The position numbers and the translations under genes are program-made. The notes beneath the pieces were generated by a model. That model did no database searches. It saw nothing but the letters and a program-made list of their open reading frames with translations, and was not told the DNA's origin. Shown here in pieces: positions 1 to 5,450 of a DNA stretch of 9,456 bases. How positions within the stretch are numbered: position 1 is the first letter of the stretch; every line of letters starts with the position of its first letter. Origin of the DNA: JBOHHR01 sp050740975 (lineage in GTDB: Bacteria; Pseudomonadota; Gammaproteobacteria; JBOHHR01); contig JBOIEE010000321.1 in NCBI GenBank assembly GCA_050740975.1, forward strand, positions 1 to 9,456. The letters are read 5' to 3'.

Positions 1-117
1 CATGACCCGGACTCCGTGGCCGAACTCATCGCAGAACGACACCAACGACGACAGAACGCGCGCGAATCCGCCTATCGGAAACAGAACGCAGCTCTATTAA
101 ACCCATCGGCGGAGTGA
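1..117 (+). CDS. C-terminal end of an unrecognised hydrophilic protein (partial)
   Basis: Frame 1 is open from the first base of the window to a TGA at 115-117, giving 38 residues that begin HDPDSVAELIAERHQ and end NAALLNPSAE. The peptide is strongly charged, rich in Arg, Gln, Asn and Ala, and looks helical, as often seen at the C-terminus of DNA-binding or mobile-element proteins. I do not recognise the family. The start lies outside the window. It converges on the decayed minus-strand block. The composition is more protein-like than the reverse frames here, but a chance open frame of this length in GC-rich DNA is quite possible. Confidence 0.35.
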   Translation, partial: HDPDSVAELIAERHQRRQNARESAYRKQNAALLNPSAE

Positions 118-140
118 CAAAGTAGAATTAACGACACCAT

Positions 141-235
141 GCTCCTCGCGGATGCAAGCCCGGTCCGCCGCAGCACCACATCGGAAAGTCTCACGGCCAT
201 CTCGCTGTGAACGGCATGAGCGATCTGCGTCTTGC
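141..235 (-). pseudogene. Fragment resembling the C-terminus of FAD-dependent glycerol-3-phosphate dehydrogenase
   Basis: On the minus strand the frame whose codons end at 224 encodes IAHAVHSEMAVRLSDVVLRR followed by TGLASARS. Glycerol-3-phosphate dehydrogenases (GlpD family, DAO_C domain) carry a very similar C-terminal stretch with the pattern A-V-R-x-E-M-A-x-x-L-x-D-V-x-x-R-R-T-x-L-x-x-A-G. About 28 residues match this pattern. The flanks in the same frame are not recognisable, and the frame hits stops at 279-281 and 72-74, so this is a relic and not a gene. The likeness is from memory of the family, so the identity is moderate. It sits immediately downstream of the decayed Tat-signal gene and extends the dead block to the left. 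Confidence 0.45.
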
Positions 236-278
236 ACACGGATCCAAGGAAGGATCGCGGTGCAAGTGCCGCACATTC

Positions 279-669
279 CTATCCTGTCGCCAAGACGTAA
301 ATGCCACATAACCACGCTTCGGTTTTCGAGAGCACCCAGCCTTGGATCTCTAGAGTGTTGTGAGAATAAAAGTCTTTCTTGATTCGCTGCCTGAGCATGC
401 GCTCAAGCTCTACATCGGATAGCAGCCCTAGCGCAGCCGGCAAGGTGGGCTCGCTCCCGATGATTTTTCGCAGCAGAACATTGCAGTCACACTCTTCTGA
501 GGCTTGGGAGAAATAGGCTTCACCTACCGCTTTCGCAGATCGCCTATCGAATCCAAGTACTCGGACGATCCGAGCCTGTAACTCCTCGTTTAAGACCCCG
601 AGCGACGGAAAGGGTAAGCGCGCTGCCTGCTAAAGCGATAAACCTACGGCGGTTTATCAACCACGGCAT
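279..669 (-). pseudogene. Tat-exported small protein of the type encoded next to GMC oxidoreductases, frameshifted
   Basis: ATG at 667-669 opens MPWLINRRRFIALAGSALTL, a twin-arginine signal peptide: basic n-region with RRRF at residues 7-10, then a hydrophobic stretch. That frame soon becomes nonsense. A second minus frame, open from about 631 to a TAG at 279-281, carries the mature part: it begins near PSLGVLNEELQARIV and ends with LEIQGWVLSKTEAWLC (about 310-355). The W-V-L-S-x-T-E-A-x-L-C ending is, as I recall, typical of small Tat-signal proteins encoded beside GMC oxidoreductases, perhaps as partner or maturation subunits; the role is inferred. One extra base (or two missing) between about 595 and 630 separates the frames. 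Joined length is about 129 residues. A loose AGGGG lies 12 bases before the ATG. It follows the GMC relic on the same strand after 249 bases. Confidence 0.6.
637..658. repeat. 8-bp perfect inverted repeat with a 6-base spacer
   Basis: GATAAACC at 637-644 and GGTTTATC at 651-658 are exact reverse complements around TACGGC. The repeat falls inside the signal-peptide codons of the Tat-protein relic, so it may be fortuitous. There is no T-run to suggest a terminator. Confidence 0.4.
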
Positions 670-739
670 GGCCGTATCGAACCCCTAGAATACGACTCGC
701 TTACTCTTTGACCTAAAGCGGATGAAGTTAGCTAATCGT

Positions 740-922
740 TCACCAGGGCGGCTCTTTGCTGGTCGCAAAGAAAAAAGGTGCGACGCCTTGCTGCTTACCC
801 GTGATTGAAACACAAAAAAACCCGATCTTGCGTTTTGTTTGTTTGGGAAAAAATGCGCCGCCCGAGGTGCCATCATATACTCTCAAGCCCTCAAGTAACA
901 CGATCTCATAGGTAACCATCAT
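740..922 (-). CDS. Short hypothetical ORF overlapping the GMC stop codon
   Basis: An ATG at 920-922 overlaps the TGA of the GMC relic (919-921), an ATGA arrangement typical of translationally coupled genes. It encodes 60 residues beginning MMVTYEIVLLEGLRVYDGTS and ending in FFFATSKEPPW. No family is recognised. The run of Phe and Lys residues comes from A/T tracts and looks more like intergenic sequence than a folded protein, so this could be the truncated start of a lost gene or simply chance. The interval from 670 to 918 holds nothing else I can support except a weak hairpin at 762-784. Confidence 0.2.
   Translation of the reverse strand: MMVTYEIVLLEGLRVYDGTSGGAFFPKQTKRKIGFFCVSITGKQQGVAPFFFATSKEPPW
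762..784. other. Weak hairpin with an A-rich loop
   Basis: GTCGCA at 762-767 pairs with TGCGAC at 779-784 around an 11-base A-rich loop. It lies between the GMC relic and the Tat-protein relic. The T-run is in the loop and not after the stem, so it does not meet the usual form of a Rho-independent terminator on either strand. Function is unproven. Confidence 0.25.
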
Positions 923-1840
923 GTAAGCAGGATATTTCGCACGCGGTCCGCTAGCCTGAGCGCAAGGGCAACGATGGTAAGGGTAGGGTTAGCGTACCCG
1001 CTTGTCGCGAACACAGAGGAGCCCGCGATGAAGATATTCTCCAATCCATGTATACGGCAATTGGCATCGACTACGCCTAAACGAGGATCGGGATGCATCC
1101 TGGTCGTACCCATGTGGTGGCAAACGCCTTCGGCGCCTTTTAACAACTCCGGGTCCTCATCGGGTAGGTCGATGCGCATGCGATCAAAGCCCGAACGCCC
1201 GACCTCAACGGCGATTAACCGGTGCGCCCGCCGGATGCCCTCTTTGTCGATGTCCGAGAGGCGCCAGTCCACCGTTGCCTTATTCAGGCCTTAGGCGTCC
1301 TTTTGTTCGGACAAGCCGATACGGCTCGTTGGATTTGGCGTCTGCTCTACATAGTTAATCAGCTGGTACAACATAGGCCCAGTTGGAGATCGCAAAAGAA
1401 CACTCGGGTCTCGGATGACGTCTAACAAATGCACGGTCAAGTCATTCGGGACCTCACGCTTCTTGAGGGAGTGCTTAAGGATACGGGCTGACGCCACAGA
1501 TTCATATTCAAACTCGAATTCCGTTCGGAAATCCGGGATCTGGTTTTCTAGAACAATCGCTTCGGGCAGAGCGACATGGCAGCGCACCGAGATATCACCG
1601 TAAGGGTGAAAGCCCCCGTAGAGCTTAAGCGGCCTACCTTGTTGGGCGGGAAGAATAGCTCCGCTCGGGTACCAAATGTGTTCCATGAAGAAGCGCCCGA
1701 CTAGATCATATTGGTTACCCAAACCATTCTCTTGCACGGTTGGATAAGAGCAAAAGCCGGGCGTTTTCTATCCCTCCCGTGGCGAGAACATAGTATCTGC
1801 CGCGCACCGAAAAACTATTGCCGCCCAGCGTCCCTAGAGA
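919..1840 (-). pseudogene. GMC family oxidoreductase, C-terminal part, frameshifted and with an in-frame stop
   Basis: GMC oxidoreductases are FAD enzymes that oxidise alcohols or sugars. Three minus-strand pieces join into the last ~307 codons of one. The first (about 1840-1740) reads LGTLGGNSFSVRGRYYVLAT then GGIENARLLLLSN, the conserved segment after the FAD-binding half. After a two-base loss near 1736-1741 comes VQENGLGNQYDLVGRFFMEH (frame of 1737). A TAA at 1291-1293 then interrupts the same frame, and reading continues as GLNKATVDWRLSDIDKEG to the GMC_oxred_C domain, with HHMGTTRM (about 1096-1119), DANCRIHGLENIFIAGSS and SGYANPTLTIVALALRLADR. The catalytic His and the later Asn are both still encoded. 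The family is usually 500-570 residues; the N-terminal ~230 residues, including the GxGxxG nucleotide-binding motif, are absent because the gene is cut at about 1841 where methyltransferase sequence begins. Clearly non-functional. Confidence 0.88.
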
Positions 1841-1843
1841 TCA

Positions 1844-2079
1844 GCTAGGCACGCCGTTCATGGCATACCATAACGCATATTCTCCGGTTCCACAGCCCAT
1901 ATCCACACCCGTTTAGCGACATAGTCCTTGGGCGTAACACCGAGCATTTTAACCGCCAACCCATTTCCTCGTGCCCATTTCAAGCTGAGAGGCCAGGGAT
2001 GTTCCGAATACATCCTGGCCACTGTTTCTTGAATCCTTTTGAGTGCGGCTCTTTTGGGACGACGTTCAGGTGCATTCAT
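1844..2079 (-). pseudogene. SAM-dependent methyltransferase, N-terminal fragment, frameshifted at motif I
   Basis: ATG at 2077-2079, with AAGG a few bases upstream, opens MNAPERRPKRAALKRIQETV and continues MYSEHPWPLSLKWA, then MLGVTPKDYVAKRV at about residue 53. The next codons read nonsense, but restoring one base near 1904-1908 gives LDMGCGTGEYALWYAMNG, a textbook SAM-binding motif I. The restored frame ends NGVPS followed by TGA at 1841-1843, where it runs in frame into GMC oxidoreductase sequence. Only about 80 residues remain of a protein that in this family would probably exceed 250. The fragment follows the glycosyltransferase relic by 94 bases on the same strand. The upstream extension of the frame to 2229 is an overlap with the glycosyltransferase tail and is not taken as coding. 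Confidence 0.8.
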
Positions 2080-2173
2080 GCAGCCTTGCGCGCGTGGGGC
2101 TTTTGGGTCTCCTCGGGCCCTTCGATCTGCACCCTTAGTTAAATTTCTGCCAAAGAGGAGGCATAATTGCGCA

Positions 2174-3315
2174 TCATGTATCCAGCGATGCAGTGGGTGT
2201 TTTGGCAAGCATCTGGTGGACCTCCTCAAGCAGGACCAGTGTTTCCCTTCCGCACCTTTGCCAACTGAAGTGCTACACTCTATTGAGACCCTTGGCGATC
2301 AGCTGCTCGGTGAGCCGCCTGTTCGATAGCACCCTATAAATAGCATCGGCGATACCCGAGGTGTCCGTAGGCTCAACCAAGAGCGCAGCATCGTCCACCA
2401 CCTCGGGGCAAGAGCCTGCGCGCGAGGTCACAATCGGACAGCCACACGCCGTTGCCTCTAACAGGGGGATGCCGAAACCTTCGTATAGAGAAGGGAACAC
2501 AAAGAGATCCGCCATGCTGTACAAGGCGGGAAGATCCTCCTGCTCGACAAAACCCGTCAAAACCACGCGATCATTAAGATGATGCTTCTGGATCAATGAC
2601 AACTCCCTCGCGGACTTTTTGAATGCAACACCCGCGATCACCAAGTGGTGAGGGATCTTTTTGACCAATGAGGCAAATGCCATAATGATTCTTCCCACGT
2701 TTTCATGGGATAGATCCTGCCTACAAACAGAATGAAGGGTTGTGGAAAGCCATAGCGATCGCGGACCATTTCAAGCTTTGAGGAACTGGAGATGCGAGCG
2801 AATCGCGCTTCAAAACCGTGATAAGATGGTCCTAAGCTTCTTGGAATTAACCTTTAGACGGGCAGTCGTCAACTCGGTGGTATGGTTAGACACCGATATG
2901 ATTCTGTCGGCCTTCGTACAATAAAGCGGCAGGAATATCGTGTGGTAGATTCGATCAAGAAAGTAAAAATTCTGCGGATAAGCAATCCAATCAGCTCCAT
3001 GCATTACGAAGATCGTTCTGCAGCTCGTGATCAAGGGGACTGACTGCTTCGTGTTTAGGATTACATCACAACGATGATTTCTGGCGGCGAGAGGGACAAG
3101 GACTTGGTCCCAGAGAAGTTTGCTTTTGGACCTCAATACGATCGATTGAGTATTGGGAGATGACGAATAACGCTCCACGAACAGGTCTTCGTTGAAGAAC
3201 AATAGGTACTCATTTTGCCGATTGATGCGAATAAGATTGTCCAGCATATTACGTAAGTGTATTCGCCTACACCGCCGATCTCGCCGATGTGCCTAAGCGT
3301 TACACCGATCTTCAT
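2174..3315 (-). pseudogene. Family-4 glycosyltransferase with three frameshifts and one in-frame stop
   Basis: ATG at 3313-3315 opens MKIGVTLRHIGEIGGVGEYT, the Gly-rich N-terminus of a GT-B glycosyltransferase. A one-base loss near 3248-3254 shifts to LDNLIRINRQNEYLLFFNED and, further on, FVMHGADWIAYPQNFYFLDR and RIISVSNHTTELTTARL. One extra base near 2821-2826 leads to YHGFEARFARISSSSKLEMV and YGFPQPFILFVGRIYPMK. A lost A in the AAAA run near 2699-2704 leads to VGRIIMAFASLVKKIPHHLV, then ADLFVFPSLYEGFGIPLLEA, which holds the E-x7-E donor-binding motif, and GCPIVTSRAGSCPEVVDDAA. A TAG at 2273-2275 breaks the C-terminal helix (FSWQRCGRETLVLLEEV follows in the same frame) before the natural TGA at 2174-2176. 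Joined length is about 380 residues, normal for the family. It would have moved a nucleotide-sugar residue in polysaccharide or glycolipid assembly. The four lesions mean it is dead. Confidence 0.88.
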
Positions 3316-3331
3316 GTGTGCTCGCCGGGGT

Positions 3332-3631
3332 TTACGAAACATGCGTCGCAATCGTGGCGACCCTCGCATTTCCGACCATGAGAAAGCTGATGAGAGTGCA
3401 TGCAGAGCCCCCCACCGCGCCTCGCTGAGCAGGCGGGCTCGAAGCTCGGGGACTATATATCTGAAGCGCACGATATGGGACTCCGAAGTCTTTAAGGTGT
3501 TTCACAAGGTCGTTTTAGCCGTTAAACGCCTCTGCGAGCGCAGCATCTGCGGCCGCTTCGGCAAAGATTTCGCGGTTTTCTTCAAACACGCAGGAACTGT
3601 TACCGTCGACCTCGCTATAATGGAGGGTACT
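3332..3631 (-). pseudogene. Possible C-terminal remnant of an unrecognised gene upstream of the glycosyltransferase
   Basis: One minus-strand frame stays open from 3631 to a TAA at 3332-3334 apart from a single TAA at 3515-3517. It reads STLHYSEVDGNSCVFEENRE, then IFAEAAADAALAEAFNG, stop, and NDLVKHLKDFGVPYRALQIY. The final stop lies 16 bases before the glycosyltransferase ATG, the spacing expected inside an operon, and the stop pattern is like that of its neighbours. No family is recognised. A competing frame (to 3471) gives an Arg-rich peptide that runs into the glycosyltransferase start and may hold the true C-terminus after another shift. Confidence 0.3.
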
Positions 3632-4054
3632 TTACAAATAAGATCGCTTGGGTTCCATAGCGGCGGAGCTGGGGATCCCGGGACGGTCTAGGGCGGTGCC
3701 TTATGTGCAATCGCTTCGGGTCTCACGGAGGACGCCGCCATCCTACTACTGCGCAGAGTGGAACGTACGCTTAGACAGGCATCCACGCGTCGGCGGATGT
3801 GAGGTTGCGGGGAGAGGCTTCGTAGAGACCGGTCAACGAGTCAGCTCCACACGGGGTGGCATGTGACTACGAGTTTCTGTTATCCTCTTTAGTGGGCCCT
3901 GGTAACCGCGGAAGGAAGGCAGCGTGGGCAAGGCACCATGATAGTGGTGTGGCTGGCGCCGGGGGGGTCGGGAGAGGTGCATGGCCAGCGGCCCATCAAT
4001 TCCTAGGGATGCCAGGGAGGGTCGATTGCCTCGGGCCCGGGTTTGGGGAGACGC
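3632..4054. other. Gene-poor stretch with nothing supportable
   Basis: Short frames on both strands here have skewed composition and no recognisable motif. Several G-rich runs are present (for example 3960-3970). It separates the minus-strand relic block from the tRNA-like relic and may be fully degraded coding DNA. Confidence 0.4.
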
Positions 4055-4122
4055 CCAGAAGCAGTTCAATGGTACAGATTCCAAAGCTGAGAACGCGGGT
4101 TCAATTCCCTTCACCAGCCTCA
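4055..4122 (+). pseudogene. Degenerate tRNA-Gly(UCC)-like sequence
   Basis: In order on the plus strand are GTTCAATGGTA (4064-4074, D-arm like), TTCCAAAGCTGA (4079-4090, matching the TCC anticodon loop and 3' anticodon stem of bacterial tRNA-Gly) and ACGCGGGTTCAATTCCC (4093-4109, T-arm like), followed by TTCACC and a CCTCA end. The pieces are in tRNA order, but the 5' half of the anticodon stem is shortened, the T stem has a mismatch and no 5' acceptor strand pairs with the 3' end. It cannot fold as a working tRNA. It is best read as a decayed or partly duplicated tRNA gene, possibly left by integration at a tRNA locus. The similarity is from memory of tRNA-Gly sequences. Confidence 0.5.
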
Positions 4123-4211
4123 TATAACTCGCTGATTTAAAGTAATTTCAAGTGTTTGTCAACGGTGCTGATATGGGTGAGTGATTTTGGATCCGGGCGG
4201 CTTTTGGGCAC

Positions 4212-4239
4212 TTCGATAAATTGCTTGCAATTTATCGAA
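4212..4239. repeat. Perfect 13-bp inverted repeat with a 2-base spacer
   Basis: TTCGATAAATTGC (4212-4224) and GCAATTTATCGAA (4227-4239) are exact reverse complements around TT, so the site would form a strong cruciform or hairpin or bind a dimeric protein. Its outer half overlaps the left terminal repeat of the 136-bp element. Confidence 0.85.
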
Positions 4240-4264
4240 CCGCAAAGCGAAAAGCGCGGTTTTT
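4238..4264 (+). terminator. Terminator-like hairpin followed by a short T-run
   Basis: AACCGC (4238-4243) pairs with GCGGTT (4256-4261) around a 12-base loop, and TTTT continues to 4264. The 6-bp stem and large loop make it a weak Rho-independent terminator on the plus strand. It could stop transcription coming from the left before the right-hand operon, but it may only be part of the element's internal structure. Confidence 0.35.
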
Positions 4265-4294
4265 GCTTTACAGTTACCTATCTGAAATATGTGC

Positions 4295-4304
4295 GGCATA
4301 TGCC
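4295..4304. promoter_or_regulatory. 10-bp palindrome, possible operator
   Basis: GGCATATGCC is a perfect palindrome 66 bases before the first ATG of the flippase reading frame. It is flanked by GTGCGGC and GCCGCGCAC, which pair imperfectly around it. It could bind a dimeric regulator, but no promoter hexamers near it are convincing, so this is a suggestion only. Confidence 0.25.
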
Positions 4305-4315
4305 TATACCGCCGC

Positions 4316-4339
4316 GCACTTCGAAATTAATCGAAGTGC
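4316..4339. repeat. 9-bp inverted repeat with a 6-base spacer at the right end of the element
   Basis: GCACTTCGA (4316-4324) and TCGAAGTGC (4331-4339) are exact reverse complements around AATTAA. GCACTTCGA also occurs at 4208-4216 at the left end, so the same motif is present three times, in both orientations. Confidence 0.8.
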
Positions 4340-4423
4340 CCTTTGATGTGAGATGGGGGCGATCCGACAATGTCTGAAGCGGCGCGCGCAAGCCTGCCGC
4401 GGCTGCTGTGAGCAGGCATCGCT

Positions 4424-5374
4424 GTGGCGATCATCGCCTGGCTTCTCCACGCAGTGGGAATCGAACAGATCTTCGGCCTGGTGCGCCACGTCGACGTCGG
4501 TCTGGGCACCGCGGCATTCGGAATCCTGTTCATCGGGAGTATTGCCAAGGCATGGAACTGGTGCCAGTTGCTCGTCGGGCTGCGATTGACAACCCTGGCT
4601 CGCAGTCGAGAAGTGATTCACTGCTATTGTTCCAGTGCCCTTCTGGGTTCGGTGGTGCCTTCCACGGCCGGGACCGACGCGGTCCGAGCGGTATATACGC
4701 AGCGCATTTTGGGAGGCAAGGTGAGTGCTTTTGCAGCGTCGGTCGTGGTGCTCAATATGCTCGGCTGGGCGGCGTCCTGCACAATGGGCTTGTGCGGATT
4801 GCTGTGGCTGAACTTCATCGGCCACACGCCGTGTTTTGCCGGTGTGGCGGCGACTTTGTTTACCACAATCATTGCGGGAGCCTGCGCAGCCTTTCTGTTG
4901 CTGAGGTATCAGCGCGGAACGGTTCTAAAAGGCCTGAAGCTGGCAGGGCGCAGCATGTTCTGGCTGCGTCGGCCGTTGCGCAGATTTCTGCATCGACTCA
5001 ACCTTTTTGGCAGCGCACATACGCATCTGGCACCAGTGTTCCTCACCGCGCTGCTGGTGCAGCTGACGGAGGCTGCGGCATGGGGGACCGCGGGCGCCGC
5101 TCTGGGGGTGCGGTTTGCCTTTCCGTTCTGGATGGTCTTCACGCCCCTGGTTGCAACCATCGGCCTGATACCGGCCTCGGTTTTAGGTTTCGGGGCAAAT
5201 CAGGCAGCACACGTCTATCTGCTTGGGATCGTGGGTGTTCCGGCCGCATCCGCGTTCGTACTGTCGGCCTTTTACGCATTTCTGCACCTGTTCTGGAACG
5301 TGACCGTCGGAGGGCTGGCTCTTATGCTATCGCCCGGTGGCGGGCTGCGGAAAGACACCGGCGTGGCGTTGTGA
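4424..5374 (+). CDS. Flippase-like integral membrane protein (LPG synthase TM / UPF0104 family)
   Basis: The 316-residue product is very hydrophobic with about seven or eight membrane segments. It shows the family signature near residue 75 (LLGSVVPSTAGTDAVRAVY, equivalent to the usual PGGxGGDxxR region) and the C-terminal PLVATIGLIPASVLGFGANQ with VYLLGIVGVPAASAF. Members of this superfamily are thought to move lipid-linked sugars or modified lipids across the inner membrane; in this operon a role with a lipid-linked glycan is inferred. The GTG at 4424-4426 is used because the same frame further up, from ATG 4370-4372 (MSEAARASLPRLL), is broken by TGA at 4409-4411. The ATG has a G-rich upstream stretch, so it was probably the original start and codon 14 has mutated. 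A GCAGG seven bases before the GTG could allow restart, at the cost of part of the first membrane segment. May be a recent pseudogene. Confidence 0.75.
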   Translation: MAIIAWLLHAVGIEQIFGLVRHVDVGLGTAAFGILFIGSIAKAWNWCQLLVGLRLTTLARSREVIHCYCSSALLGSVVPSTAGTDAVRAVYTQRILGGKVSAFAASVVVLNMLGWAASCTMGLCGLLWLNFIGHTPCFAGVAATLFTTIIAGACAAFLLLRYQRGTVLKGLKLAGRSMFWLRRPLRRFLHRLNLFGSAHTHLAPVFLTALLVQLTEAAAWGTAGAALGVRFAFPFWMVFTPLVATIGLIPASVLGFGANQAAHVYLLGIVGVPAASAFVLSAFYAFLHLFWNVTVGGLALMLSPGGGLRKDTGVAL

Positions 5375-5450
5375 AATATCTTTCCGATCGCTCCGAATGT
5401 GCGGCCGGAACGCGGCGCTTTGTCACTATTCATAATATCAGGTAGTTATC

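Larger units (their letters stand above)
4206..4341. mobile_element. 136-bp inverted-repeat element, MITE-like or insertion-sequence relic
   Basis: The left end GGGCACTTCGATAAATT (4206-4222) and the reverse complement of the right end, GGGCACTTCGATTAATT (4325-4341), differ at one of 17 bases. Inside lie a 13-bp hairpin at the left end, a second hairpin at 4238-4261, a 10-bp palindrome at 4295-4304 and a 9-bp hairpin at the right end. There is no room for a transposase and no coding signal. Small size, terminal inverted repeats and internal structure suit a non-autonomous element. TTT on both flanks might be a short target duplication but is too weak to rely on. It lies just upstream of the flippase gene and could affect its expression. 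Confidence 0.6.

Noticed and set aside
3257..3691. A 144-codon plus-strand frame
   Set aside because: It is antisense to the glycosyltransferase start and the upstream minus-strand frame, with a composition typical of shadow frames.
3833..4123. A 96-codon minus-strand frame starting in the tRNA-like sequence
   Set aside because: Its beginning (KGIEPAFSAL) is the familiar spurious translation of an antisense tRNA, and the rest has no motif.
4266..4300. Possible promoter TTTACA with an ATATGT-like -10 box before the flippase
   Set aside because: The spacing is about 14 bases and the second hexamer is poor, so it does not meet a reasonable standard.
4156..4377. A 73-codon plus-strand frame across the inverted-repeat element
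   Set aside because: The element is made of hairpins and palindromes, and the peptide has no recognisable feature; the open frame looks accidental.
4408..5445. A 345-codon plus-strand open frame overlapping the flippase
   Set aside because: It is longer than the flippase frame but Arg/Gly/Ser-rich with no domain or hydrophobic pattern, while the other frame has clear membrane segments and family motifs. It is a GC-rich shadow.
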